Below are positions 14,401 to 26,056 of a stretch of 64,000 bases of DNA, piece by piece (positions within the stretch are counted from its first letter, which is position 1; every line of letters starts with the position of its first letter). The notes below the pieces were generated by a model that searched no databases, was not told the origin of the DNA, and saw only the letters and a program-made list of their open reading frames with translations. A program made the translations under genes and the position numbers. Origin of the DNA: Ampullaceana balthica (lineage: Eukaryota > Mollusca > Gastropoda > Lymnaeidae); assembly GCA_944989445.1 (NCBI GenBank), contig CALYLW010000989.1, positions 62,001 to 126,000 on the forward strand, given 5' to 3'.

Positions 14401-17265
14401 TGACCACTAAGCAGGTCCAACAGTGACCACTAAGCAGGTCCAACAGTGACCACTAAGCAGGTCCAACAGTGACCACTAAGCAGGTCCAACAGTGACCACT
14501 AAGCAGGTCCAACAGTGACCACTAAGCAGGTCCAACAGTGACCACTAAGCAGGTCCAACAGTGACCACTAACAGGTCCAACAGTGACCACTAACAGGTCC
14601 AACAGTGACCACTAACAGGTCCAACAGTGACCACTAACAGGTCCAACAGTGACCACTAAGCAGGTCCAACAGTGACCACTAACAGGTCCAACAGTGACCA
14701 CTAACAGGTCCAACAGTGACCACTAACAGGTCCAACAGTGACCACTAAGCAGGTCCAACAGTGACCACTAACAGGTCCAACAGTGACCACTAACAGGTCC
14801 AACAGTGACCACTAACAGGTCCAACAGTGACCACTAACAGGTCCAACAGTAACCACTAAGCAGGTCCAACATTCACCACTAACAGGTCCAACAGTGACCA
14901 CTAAGCAGGTCCAACAGTGACCACTAACAGGTCCAACAGTGACCACTAAGCAGGTCCAACAGTGACCACTAACAGGTCCAACAGTGACCACTAACAGGTC
15001 CAACAGTGACCACTAACAGGTCCAACAGTGACCACTAACAGGTCCAACAGTGACCACTAAGCAGGTCCAACAGTGACCACTAACAGGTCCAACAGTGACC
15101 ACTAACAGGTCCAACAGTGACCACTAACAGGTCCAACAGTGACCACTAACAGGTCCAACAGTAACCACTAAGCAGGTCCAACATTCACCACTAACAGGTC
15201 CAACAGTGACCACTAAGCAGGTCCAACAGTGACCACTAAGCAGGTCCAACAGTGACCACTAAGCAGGTCCAACATTCACCACTAACAGGTCCAACAGTGA
15301 CCACTAACAGGTCCAACAGTGACCACTAACAGGTCCAACAGTAACCACTAACAGGTCCAACAGTGACCACTAAGCAGGTCCAACATTCACCACTATCAGG
15401 TCCAACAGTGACCACTAACAGGTCCAACAGTGACCACTAAGCAGGTCCAACATTCACCACTAACAGGTCCAACAGTGACCACTAACAGGTCCAACAGTGA
15501 CCACTAACAGGTCCAACAGTGACCACTAACAGGTCCAACAGTGACCACTAAGCAGGTCCAACATTCACCACTATCAGGTCCAACAGTGACCACTAAGCAG
15601 GTCCAACAGTGACCACTAAGCAGGTCCAACATTCACCACTAACAGGTCCAACAGTAACCACTAACAGGTCCAACAGTAACCACTAACAGGTCCAACAGTG
15701 ACCACTAACAGGTCCAACAGTGACCACTAACAGGTCCAACAGTAACCACTAACAGGTCCAACAGTGACCACTAAGCAGGTCCAACATTCACCACTATCAG
15801 GTCCAACAGTGACCACTAACAGGTCCAACAGTGACCACTAAGCAGGTCCAACATTCACCACTAACAGGTCCAACAGTGACCACTAACAGGTCCAACAGTG
15901 ACCACTAACAGGTCCAACAGTGACCACTAACAGGTCCAACAGTGACCACTAAGCAGGTCCAACATTCACCACTAACAGGTCCAACAGTGACCACTAACAG
16001 GTCCAACAGTAACCACTAACAGGTCCAACAGTGACCACTAAGCAGGTCCAACATTCACCACTATCAGGTCCAACAGTGACCACTAGCAGGTCCAACAGTG
16101 ACCACTAAGCAGGTCCAACATTCACCACTAACAGGTCCAACAGTGACCACTAACAGGTCCAACAGTGACCACTAACAGGTCCAACAGTAACCACTAACAG
16201 GTCCAACAGTGACCACTAAGCAGGTCCAACATTCACCACTATCAGGTCCAACAGTAACCACTAACAGGTCCAACAGTAACCACTAACAGGTCCAACAGTG
16301 ACCACTAACAGGTCCAACAGTGACCACTAAGCAGGTCCAACATTCACCACTAACAGGTCCAACAGTGACCACTAACAGGTCCAACAGTAACCACTAACAG
16401 GTCCAACAGTGACCACTAAGCAGGTCCAACATTCACCACTATCAGGTCCAACAGTGACCACTAACAGGTCCAACAGTGACCACTAACAGGTCCAACAGTA
16501 ACCACTAACAGGTCCAACAGTGACCACTAAGCAGGTCCAACATTCACCACTAACAGGTCCAACAGTGACCACTAACAGGTCCAACAGTGACCACTAAGCA
16601 GGTCCAACATTCACCACTAACAGGTCCAACAGTGACCACTAACAGGTCCAACAGTAACCACTAACAGGTCCAACAGTGACCACTAACAGGTCCAACAGTG
16701 ACCACTAAGCAGGTCCAACAGTGACCACTAAGCAGGTCCAACATTCACCACTAACAGGTCCAACAGTAACCACTAACAGGTCCAACAGTGACCACTAACA
16801 GGTCCAACAGTAACCACTAACAGGTCCAACAGTAACCACTAACAGGTCCAACAGTGACCACTAACAGGTCCAACAGTGACCACTAAGCAGGTCCAACATT
16901 CACCACTAACAGGTCCAACAGTGACCACTAACAGGTCCAACAGTAACCACTAACAGGTCCAACAGTGACCACTAAGCAGGTCCAACAGTGACCACTAACA
17001 GGTCCAACAGTGACCACTAACAGGTCCAACAGTGACCACTAAGCAGGTCCAACATTCACCACTAACAGGTCCAACAGTGACCACTATCAGGTCCAACAGT
17101 GACCACTAACAGGTCCAACAGTAACCACTAGCAGGTCCAACAGTGACCACTAAGCAGGTCCAACATTCACCACTAACAGGTCCAACAGTGACCACTATCA
17201 GGTCCAACAGTGACCACTAACAGGTCCAACAGTGACCACTAGCAGGTCCAACAGTAACCACTAAA
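11470..17265. repeat. 22/23-bp minisatellite, about 258 copies
   Basis: The unit is CAACAGTGACCACTAA(G)CAGGTC. The optional G gives 23 or 22 bp, and the core alternates among GTGACC, GTAACC and ATTCACC. Where 22- and 23-bp units alternate strictly the dimer is 45 bp. This leaves a spurious frame open on the minus strand (for example 11,508-12,107, repeating CWTCLVVTVGPVSGH). The open frame is a consequence of the period and not evidence of a gene. Confidence 0.98.
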
Positions 17266-17299
17266 CACGTCAAACTATTCTCAGTCCCGACTCATCAAA

Positions 17300-17695
17300 T
17301 CAGCACTAGAATTGTACCAACCAGTCTTTACACCAACAATCATTGTACCAACCAGTCATTACACCAACAATAGTTGTACCAACCCGTCTTGATACCAACA
17401 ATAGTTGTACCAACCCGTCTTGACATCAACAATAATTGTACCAACCAGTCATTACACCAACAATAGTTGTACCAATCCGTCTTGATACCAACAATAGTTG
17501 TACCAATCCGTCTTGATACCAACAATAGTTGTACCAACCAGTCTTGACACCAACAATAATTGAACCAACCCGTCTTGACACCAACAATAGTTGTACCAAC
17601 CAGTCATTACATCAACAATAGTTGTACCAACCCGTCTTTACACCAACAATAGTTGTACCAACCAGTCTTGACACCAACAATAATTGTACCTAAAT
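17300..17695. repeat. 31-bp tandem repeat, about 13 copies
   Basis: The unit is roughly CAACAATAGTTGTACCAACC plus CGTCTTGATAC, with variants at AGTCATTACAC and AGTCTTGACAC. Period 31 was checked between 17,365 and 17,396. It follows the 22/23-bp array after a short unique stretch and runs straight into the 16-bp array. Confidence 0.93.
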
Positions 17696-18825
17696 ATACA
17701 CCAAACCAAATGTATAATAACCCAAATGTACACCAACCCAAATTTACACCAACCCAAATTTACACCAACCCAAATGTACCCAACCCACATGTACAATAAC
17801 CCAAATGTACACCAACCTACATGTACAATAACCCGAATGTACACCAAGCCACATGTACAATAACCCAAATGTACACCAACCCACATGTACTATAACCCAA
17901 ATATACACCAACCCACATGTACAATAACCCAAATGTACACCAACCCAAATGTACACCAACCCAAATGTACACCAACCCAAATATACACCAACCCACATGT
18001 ACAATAACCCAAATGTACACCAACCCAAATGTACACCAACCCAAATGTACACCAACCCAAATATACATCAACCCATATGTACAATAACCCAAATGTACAC
18101 CAACCCAAGTATACACCAACCTAAATATACACCAACCCACATGTACAATAACCCAAATGTACACCAACCCAACTATACACCAACCCACATGTACACCAAC
18201 CCAAGTATACACCAACCCAAATGTACACCAATCCAAATGTACACCAACCCAAATGTACACCAACCCAAATGTACACCAACCCAAATTTACAATAACCCAA
18301 ATGTACAATAAACCAAATGTACACCAACCCAAATATACACCAACCCACATGTACACCAACCCACATGTACAATAACCCAAATGAACACCAACCCAAATGT
18401 ACAATAACCTAAATATACACCAACCCAAATGTACACCAACCCACATGTACACCAACCCAAATGTACACCAACCCACATGTACAATAACCCACATGTACAC
18501 CAACCCAAATGTACAGCAACCCACATGTACAATAACCCACATGTACACCAACCCAAATGTACACCAACCCAAATGTACACCAACCCACATGTACACCAAC
18601 CCACATGTACACCAACCCACATGTACACCAACCCAAATGTACACCAACCCAAATGTACACCAACCCACATGTACACAACCCACATGTACACCAACCCACA
18701 TGTACACCAACCCACATGTACACCAACCGTCATGTTCACCAACCCACATGTTCACCAACCCAAATGTACACCAACCCAAATGTACACACAACCCAAATGT
18801 ACACCAACCCACATGTACATCAAAC
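17696..18825. repeat. 16-bp minisatellite, about 70 copies
   Basis: The unit is ACCAACCCAAATGTAC, with variants AATAACCC and CACATGTAC. Three units make 48 bp and the unit lacks stop codons in most registers. Spurious repetitive frames therefore lie open on both strands (Asn/Pro/His-rich on plus, Trp/Cys/Val-rich on minus). The same stretch being open in several frames argues against translation. Confidence 0.97.
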
Positions 18826-19011
18826 CAGCTGTCCAAGTCCGGTAATGATATCCGTGCAGTTAGGACCAGCGTAAACATGGCCTAGCAGTGCACTGGGTTA
18901 TTGCCCCTTCTTGTGGCGTTATCGCGGGAAAAAATGAAACCCAAGGATGGGTAAGCCCAACTAAAATTGTGGAGAATCCGTAGAACCGAATGAGGTTGGG
19001 GGAAATAAGCG

Positions 19012-20605
19012 TTACACGAGGGCAGTAAAGGTGTACAACAGGGGAGGTAAGGGATACATGAGGGCAGTAAGGGTATGCACTAGGGGAGGTAAGGAATACA
19101 TGAGGGCAGTAAAGGTATACACTAAGGGAGGTAAGGGATACATGGGGGCAGTAAAGGTATAAACTAGGGGAGGTAAGGGATACTTGGGGGCAGTAAAGGT
19201 ATAAACTAGGGGAGGTAAGGGATACATGGGGGCAGTAAAGGTATAAACTAGGGAGAGGTAAGGGACACATGGGGGGCAGTAAAGGTATAAACTAGGGGAG
19301 GTAAGGGATACATGGGGGCAGTAAAGGTATAAACTAGGGGAGGAAAGTGATACATGGGGGCAGTAAAGGTATAAACTAGGGGAGGTAAGGGATACATGGG
19401 GGCAGTAAAGGTGTACACTAGGGGTGGTAAGGGATACATGGGGGCAGTAAAGGTATACACTAGGGGAGGTAAGGGATACATGCGGGCAGTAAAGGTGTAC
19501 ACTAGGGGAGGTAAGGGATACATGGGGGCAGTAAAGGTGTACACTAGGGAAGGTAAGGGATACATGCGGGCAGTAAAGGTGTACACTAGGGGAGCACTAG
19601 GGGAGGTAAGGGATACATGGGGGCAGTAAAGGTGTACAACAGGGGAGGTAAGGGATACATGGGGGCAGTAAAGGTATACACTAGGGGAGGTAAGGGATAC
19701 ACAAGGGTAAGGGTGTTAACTAGGGGAGGTAAGGGATACATGCGGGCAGTAAAACTATACACTAGGGGAGGTAAGGGATACACAAGGGTAAGGGTGTACA
19801 CTAGGGGAGGTAAGGGATACATGGGGGCAGTAAAGGTATACACTAGGGGAGGTAAGGGATACATGCGGGCAGTAAAGGTATACACTAGGGGAGGTAAGGG
19901 ATACATGCGGGCAGTAAAGGTATACACTAGGGGAGGTAAGGGATACATGCGGGCAGTAAAGGTATACACTAGGGGAGGTAAGGGATACATGCGGGCAGTA
20001 AAGGTGTACACTAGGGGAGGTAAGGGATACATGCGGGCAGTAAAACTATACACTAGGGGAGGTAAGGGATACACAAGGGTAAGGGTTTTAACTAGGGGAG
20101 GTAAGGGATACATGCGGGCAGTAAAGGTGTACACTAGGGGAGGTAAGGGATACATGGGGGCAGTAAAGGTGTACACTAGGGGAGGTAAGGGATACATGCG
20201 GGCAGTAAAACTATACACTAGGGGAGGTAAGGGATACACAAGGGTAAGGGTGTACACTAGGGGAGGTAAGGGATACATGGGGGCAGTAAAGGTATACACT
20301 AGGGGAGGTAAGGGATACATGCGGGCAGTAAAGGTATACACTAGGGGAGGTAAGGGATACATGCGGGCAGTAAAGGTGTACACTAGGGGAGGTAAGGGAT
20401 ACATGCGGGCAGTAAAACTATACACTAGGGGAGGTAAGGGATACACAAGGGTAAGGGTGTACACTAGGGGAGGTAAGGGATACATGGGGGCAGTAAAGGT
20501 ATACACTAGGGGAGGTAAGGGATACATGCGGGCAGTAAAGCTATACACTAGGGGAGGTAAGGGATACCCAAGGGTAAGGATGTAAACTAGGGGAGGTAAG
20601 GGATA
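19012..20605. repeat. 42/39-bp minisatellite, about 38 copies
   Basis: The unit carries GTAAAGGTATACACTAGGGG, AGGTAAGGGATACATG and GGGGCA (42 bp). A 39-bp class has CAAGGGTAAGGG in place of the GGGCAGTAAAGG part. Both lengths are multiples of three, so frames stay open on both strands (plus 19,617-20,585; minus 19,586-20,668). The 39-bp class regularly follows a unit with AAACTATAC or AAGCTATAC, giving a higher-order pattern. A short unique stretch (18,826-19,011) separates this array from the previous one. Confidence 0.96.
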
Positions 20606-21690
20606 GTTTTGTCGGCGTATCTGCCAGGGGGCTGACGCTCCGTCCCTGTAATTTATTGCCTTCGTCACACCAGACCGTAACTGGAGTGTCCCAGGGACCC
20701 CTCAACCCCCAGTCAACAACCTTCTTGTTCCAGGGCCCGCTAGCCCTAACCCCCCTACGCCCCCAACCCCTTTAAGTTTTTGACTACCCCCCCCCCTTAA
20801 AGTAGGTTGTTTTGTTTTTTAAAGTCGGCTCATTATTCTTTCGGCAAAGCAATGAGGACAAAATAAAGAGTTTTTTGTTGTTGTCTTGGACCTGTCGTTG
20901 TAGTAATAGGACTTGGTAGGAAATATTTAGGACATTTCAATCTTTAGGACAACGGGGCGTTTGAAAGTAAGCTAGAAACAAAATCACTCTGTATTAAAAC
21001 TTTTACAGCTTACCTCAGTTTTAGATAAATAGTAGGAGGTACTGATGCAAAGAGACGGACATACTGTTAATGTTATATAAAGACGGGCATATTGTTAAAT
21101 ACAGACGGACATGCATTTGTATAGAGACTGATATATAGTCATATAGAAATATATTTCTTTAAGCGAAGGAAACCATTCTTTAAAACAGTACAAGACACAT
21201 AGTTTGAAGAAATTTAACAAGAGAAGAAAACAAAGCAAGGAGAGAAGTATACGACAGAGGAAGGGGATGGGAAATGTTCAAACGTCCTCCCCCCAAAAGG
21301 AGAGGTGAGAGCCAAAGAGAGGTCTGAAGTTTCAACAGCGGACTCCGTTGTTTTGACACAGGCCGACCCGCCTGATAACGGACGATTTTAGCCGGCGTAA
21401 GTCAACAAGCCCACAGGTTCCTGGGTCCCCTCGCGACAGCCTCGGCTCGGCGAGCAGGCGACAAGGCGGGAGCTAGGATAGAAAGAAAAAAACTCGAGTC
21501 AACAAGTCACGGAACGGGGACGACTCGAGCCGTCATTCCCCCATCCTTCCCCTCCCCCCCCCAGGTCTCCACTACCCTCCTCCCCACCCCCACCTCTCGT
21601 CCACCTCACCCACGCCCACAAACAGAGCCGGTGTCCCCCCCCCCGTCCCCCCCGTCAAAGGATTAACTTGAGCGGCGTGTCAGAAAAAAA
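20606..21690. other. Single-copy stretch without recognisable gene
   Basis: No coding region was recognised. The stretch contains homopolymer C runs near 20,787, 21,555 and 21,636. From about 21,340 to 21,660 it is GC-rich with many CpGs, in contrast to the AT-rich 20,800-21,240. The CpG-rich part could be an upstream exon or promoter, but no start or splice pattern supports that. Confidence 0.5.
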
Positions 21691-22219
21691 TGATGTTGAT
21701 GTGCGATGTTTGTTTCCATCTCCACACAATCAAACATGTGATGTTTCCATCTCCACACAATCAAATGTGATGTTTCCATCTCCACACAATCAAACATGTG
21801 ATGTTTCCATCTCCACACAATCAAATGTGATGTTTCCATCTCCACACAATCAAACATGTGATGTTTCCATCTCCACACAATCAAATGTGATGTTTCCATC
21901 TCCACACAATCAAATGTGATGTTTCCATCTCCACACAATCAAACATGTGATGTTTCCATCTCCACACAATCAAATTTGATGTTTCCATCTCCACACAATC
22001 AAATGTGATGTTTCCATCTCCACACAATCAAACATGTGATGTTTCCATCTCCACACAATCAAATTTGATGTTTCCATCTCCACACAATCAAACATGTGAT
22101 GTTTCCATCTCCACACAATCAAACATGTGATGTTTCCATCTCCACACAATCAAACATGTGATGTTTCCATCTCCACACAATCAAACATGTGATGTTTCCA
22201 TCTCCACACAATCAAACAT
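21690..22219. repeat. 29/31-bp minisatellite, about 17 copies
   Basis: The unit is GATGTTTCCATCTCCACACA plus ATCAAATGT (29 bp) or ATCAAACATGT (31 bp). The 29/31 pair sums to 60 bp, so frames of up to about 90 codons are open on both strands by chance. Confidence 0.96.
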
Positions 22220-22582
22220 CTTATTTACATCGGATCTAATATCTTTAAAGTTATGATAAAAGATCATCGCACATCTTATTACATAACAATCAACTGTTGC
22301 TTCATGCCATACCTTCCTCTTGTGTTGGACTCCTCATACGTTACTAACCAGTGTTCGGGGCTATGATGTGACGCCGACGGTTTGGGTCCCTGTAAAATTG
22401 TTTTTACCACGAGAAGTAGAAATTTGACCATTCGCCCTTACTATCCGCAGCGGATTGTTGGCTTTTAGTGTCAACAACATATTATCATTAGCCTTAGGTT
22501 GTTTTTTTCCATGGATTGGTGCCCTTAATTTATACCATGAACTGTTTGTTATATCCATGTTTCGCCACTGAAATACTTGCTA
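22220..22582. other. Single-copy stretch, nothing recognised
   Basis: There is an open frame of 65 codons on the minus strand (22,361-22,558) with no recognisable domain. No repeat or RNA gene was seen. Confidence 0.4.
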
Positions 22583-22634
22583 GTTATCCTTGTGTTACAA
22601 AACTGTTGGTTATCCTTGTGTTACAAAACTGTTA
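22583..22634. repeat. 26-bp direct duplication
   Basis: GTTATCCTTGTGTTACAAAA plus CTGTTG is repeated at 22,583-22,608 and 22,609-22,634, immediately before the perfect inverted repeat. Confidence 0.85.
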
Positions 22635-22641
22635 CATGGTC

Positions 22642-22719
22642 ACGCAATCGACAGAATTTTAGATTGGTAAAAATGTACGACTGTACATTTTTACCAATCT
22701 AAAATTCTGTCGATTGCGT
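22642..22719. repeat. Perfect inverted repeat, 37-bp arms and 4-nt loop
   Basis: The left arm 22,642-22,678 begins ACGCAATCGACAGAATTTTA and ends AAAAATGTAC. The right arm 22,683-22,719 is its exact reverse complement, and the loop is GACT. All 37 pairs match. It could be a foldback element, a hairpin RNA precursor or a template-switch inversion. No poly-T or promoter was seen beside it. Confidence 0.95.
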
Positions 22720-23515
22720 AACGAACAGTTTTTGCATTCTAGTTATCTTTCGTAAGTGTTATCCTACGTCCTACAATATAGATTATCCTGATATAGGATG
22801 TTATCTTTTCGTTACAAGACATATTTGAGACAGTTTCGTAAGGTTACAATGTTATAACAAATATAACATGATCCCAGAGTTACAGAGTTGTCCTAATGTT
22901 ACGTGGAGACTTTCTGATAGCATCTTTAACCAACAACGTCAACACCACAGTTTACAGCAAAGGTCCAGCGTTGCTACTGCCACCAGACGACGGTAACAAA
23001 TATGGGGAGACAATTCTGTCGTCCATGGGCCGACCACTGCGGCCCTTTAAGCCGGAAGTCGAGCTCTTCAGTTTATCAATTCCGTTTTCGATAAGTTTCC
23101 ACTGCTAATGTGCAGTCACATGAAGTCAATGTGTGTGTGTGTGGGGGGGGGGTGCACCATAAATCAGCACCGGGAATGGGCGGTGGTTAGCACAAGCGGG
23201 GAGTGAGGGACCTATTAGGGTGGGTGGGTTGAGGGGCTTTTAGTGCGGGCTGCCCCCCGGGGGGGATTTTTTAGGACTTGGAGGAACACCCAGATAAATG
23301 ATTTATGATTTTTATCGCACCCTTCAACAAATAACGCCCTCCAAAAATAACGCCCTTCACCCGCTGCAACTTTCCACGTCTGTACGCAATTCAAACCGCT
23401 GCAACTCCACCACAACTATCTACAACCAGCAGATGTAACAATTACGGAACTACATCAGAATTAGCTGACTACTTCAACTTGGTAATATGAGTGCTATAGT
23501 TAGAGATCTAGTTTG
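22720..23515. other. Single-copy stretch with an unrecognised 70-codon frame
   Basis: A plus-strand frame at 22,896-23,108 begins MLRGDFLIASLTNNVNTT. It has no domain I recognise and no paired exon, so it is not called as a gene. A short GT run followed by G9 lies near 23,131-23,152, and a duplicated AAATAACGCCCT lies near 23,330-23,358. Confidence 0.35.
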
Positions 23516-23520
23516 ATCAA

Positions 23521-23668
23521 TCTTCTCTCTCTCTCCCCTTCCCTCCCTCTCTCTCTCCCCCTTCCCTCCCTCTCTCTCTCTCCCTCTCTCTCCCTCTCTC
23601 TCCCTCTCTCCCTCCCTCTCTCTTCTTCCCCCCTCTCTCTCTCCCACTCTCTCTACCCCACCCTCCCT

Positions 23669-23728
<60 letters not shown>
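23521..23728. repeat. CT-rich polypyrimidine tract ending in (CT)n
   Basis: The plus strand is almost only C and T, ending in a pure CT run from about 23,677 to 23,728. Apparent Ser/Leu/Pro-rich (plus) and Arg/Glu-rich (minus) frames over it are low-complexity artefacts. Confidence 0.95.
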
Positions 23729-23729
<1 letters not shown>

Positions 23730-24399
23730 GCAACATGTTAATTCTGCCAGTCCAGCCCTCACACCCGTCTCGATCAATTCTACAGAACACGAGTTTTCAA
23801 AAACAACGCAATTTAACAAATTGTTGATTCTCTTTAGGGCGGAGATGACAACTTTTGATGGTATGGAATAGTGAATAGGCTATTAGATTGTTTTAGAAAT
23901 AAAAGTCATGACTGTTTGTTTGTATCAGGATCTAAAGTCATGACCGCGTATTTCTATCATACTTATTTCTCTCGTATCTTTATTATAAATTTTAAATGTT
24001 ATTTAATAGAAATAAACGTTTAGGTCTGAGGCTAGCAGCATCTCCGTACTCCATCACAGGACAAAATGACGCTGTCCTAGCAGGACTAGAAGGACATTGA
24101 GATCAATCTTGTGAACATACAAAAAACTACTATTACAAAGTCCTCCACTTAAACCATTTCAACGAATCAAATAAACGGAAAACTCACTCTTAAAAAACAC
24201 AACAAAAAATATTTTCAGAAAATAAAATTTTAGAACCTCTCCCCCTCCACCCTCCCCCCAGCCCCACTCCCTATAAAAACTACCGATGGCTTTTAAATAG
24301 ACAGAAAATGTCTGGCTTATCTCCGCAACAACAGGGGGCCGGGAGATCCACGGGAAAAACAAAAATAAAAAGGGAAGGAAAAACTCTAAAGGTTCCAGC
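23729..24399. other. AT-rich single-copy stretch, nothing recognised
   Basis: No coding region, RNA gene or clear repeat was seen. There is a poly-C/T patch at 24,239-24,270. Confidence 0.4.
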
Positions 24400-24570
24400 A
24401 GCGATCACGTCCCTTGGGATCCGCGCCTGCGCAGTAATCTAATCCGCGCGTGACGGAAGCAGGCGAGCGCCACCTCGTGTAACGCTCCGACCAACACTCG
24501 ACGCCATATTGAATTACGGCTGCCAGGGGATTTCGTCTGCCGGTAGAATGATTCCGGTCTGAATTTTTAA
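24400..24570. promoter_or_regulatory. Candidate CpG-rich promoter region (NRF1-like and YY1-like motifs)
   Basis: This is a GC- and CpG-rich island in AT-rich surroundings. GCGCCTGCGCAG at 24,423-24,434 resembles the NRF1 half-palindrome. CGCCATATTG at 24,502-24,511 resembles a reversed YY1 site. Both are typical of TATA-less housekeeping promoters in animals. No transcript or first exon can be tied to it here, so the call is an inference from motif co-occurrence. Confidence 0.3.
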
Positions 24571-24845
24571 ACGGCCCTGTAATTGCGTTCAAAAATAAAC
24601 CCTACTGATGAGTTACCGCGTGCTGGAAATTACCTCACGCCCGTGGAACCTGTAAAAACAAGGTCTTGATGGGGAGGGGGGAAGGGGGAACTGACGAGCG
24701 GGGATGCGCAGGGTTTGGTTTTTGAACCGGCTCACGCATGGGGTCCGCTGAGGGGGTCATGGGTTGGGTTTGATTGGGGTCATCAGGAAGAGAATCAAAG
24801 CGTAAACAGACGGAAGGTTAGTGGGCGACCTCTGTGCTGCCATGT

Positions 24846-24975
24846 CGGACAGAGTCTACGTGTGCTGTGTGGGATGTTGGATGGAGTCTACGTCTGCTGT
24901 GTGGGGTGTTGCAGACAGTGTCTACGTCTGCTGTGTGGGATGTTGGATGGAGTCTACGTCTGCTGTGTGGAATAC
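24846..24975. repeat. About 33-35-bp tandem repeat, 4 copies
   Basis: Four copies of GTCTACGTCTGCTGTGTGGG followed by ATGTTGGATGGA or a variant. Short frames across it (for example 24,715-25,134) are repeat-driven. Confidence 0.85.
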
Positions 24976-25131
24976 TTTCTACGGGGACTTTCAACGAAAT
25001 GCGGAGTCACAGAAGAAATGCACCGATTAGTAGACCAAGGTGTCAGGGGAACGAAATCTCTTACAGACACGCAGACACACACCCACAGACAACACACACT
25101 CATTGACACAATTCAATTTTTTAAAAAAATG

Positions 25132-25821
25132 TAGGGCTATTAACAATTAATTTAAATTTTATCGTTAACTTTTGAACAATTAACTATTAATTATTCGTTG
25201 ATTTCGATTAAAGCCAAAAATTAAAATTTATGATGTCATAAGTAACACTTATTAAACATTTTTGTTGAAAATCTAAATAACAATTCTTCATACGGAACTG
25301 AGGTAACTGGTAAGCACAAAGCGGTCTTGGCAAGGATTGACATTATCGGATATCGGTGTTCATTAAGTTTCCACCATTGTAGAGGGTTAATGGATACAGG
25401 AACTTTCATCTCCATTTTGTAACGCTGTAATTCATCAGAAGAGCTGTCGTCATTTTCTGTCTCTGAGTCAGGCTCCATTACTGCCATTAGCTTATTAATA
25501 CGCTTTTCATTTGGTTTGATAAGTAGGTGAAGTGTTAGAACCATGGTAGGCAAACGATTTCTCACAATGGATACAATAAACTGTATCAACATTTTGAACA
25601 TTCCCGTCAGTCAATAGTTTAAAACCAAAACCAAAATGTTCATGTAATCGACATGAAATTAGTTATTATTTATCGGCCGCTATTTAAAAATTTTATTTTT
25701 TTGTACTTTTTGACTTTCAATAATTTATAAGTGATGGGTCGATTAATCGTTAAAAATAATATAATCGTGAAATGTTTTTTACGATTAATCGAGAAATTAA
25801 TCATTAATTTCCGCAGCGCTA
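25132..25821 (-). mobile_element. Deleted hAT (Ac-like) DNA transposon, 690 bp
   Basis: The left end is TAGGGCTATTAACAATTAAT. The right end, read inward on the minus strand, is TAGCGCTGCGGAAATTAATG, followed by ATTAATCG-rich subterminal sequence typical of Ac-like hATs. The flanks are AAAAAATG (25,124-25,131) and AAAAAATA (25,822-25,829), a 7-of-8 match that fits the 8-bp hAT target duplication. The body keeps only the C-terminal part of the transposase, so this is an internally deleted copy. Confidence 0.75.
25236..25601 (-). pseudogene. hAT transposase C-terminal fragment (ZBED1-like)
   Basis: An open frame of 121 codons on the minus strand. An acidic linker (EPDSETENDDSSSDE, about residues 43-57) is followed by NPLQWWKLNEHRYP and LAKTALCLPVTS, the hAT dimerisation domain signature. 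The usual continuation after the TS, S-ERVFS, is lost: the reading becomes VPYEELLFRFS, which points to a frameshift. There is no DDE-type catalytic portion and no BED finger. It lies between the termini of the 690-bp element and is a non-functional remnant. Family assignment rests on the motif alone, though the motif is strong. Confidence 0.85.
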
Positions 25822-25947
25822 AAAAAATATGAACATCATTTCAATTATTTAAAGTTGACATTTGTTTAATAGGATTCGAAATCCCAGATTTTGGTTTTAA
25901 AAAGTCAAATTTACGATAGCATATGCGTAACTTCACATCGGTAAAAC

Positions 25948-25995
25948 CAGCGGCGTAACCAAGATTTGTGCGAGGTGGCTGTGAAGGGGGGGGGG
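25948..25995. mobile_element. hAT-like terminus fragment
   Basis: CAGCGGCGTAACCAAGATTT at 25,948 resembles a common hAT-type end. A similar end in the opposite orientation (CCTAGTTACGCCTCTG) finishes at 34,323. Their 8-bp flanks (GGTAAAAC and CCCAAAAT) do not match, so they are probably from different insertions. Confidence 0.35.
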
Positions 25996-26056
25996 TTCGT
26001 GTAGGATGGTCACGTGAAATTAAAATTTTGTTATACGAACTTTTGTGACACTTTAG

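Noticed and set aside
17817..18885. Long repetitive frames on both strands over the 16-bp array (up to 353 codons)
   Set aside because: Several frames on both strands are open together because the unit lacks stops. There is no unique N-terminus, splice pattern or domain.
19586..20668. 360-codon minus frame and 322-codon plus frame of 14-residue repeats
   Set aside because: The 42/39-bp periods keep frames open on both strands over the same DNA, so this is a period artefact.
23513..23827. Ser/Leu/Pro-rich protein or Arg/Glu-rich protein on the other strand
   Set aside because: Low-complexity CT tract read in frame.
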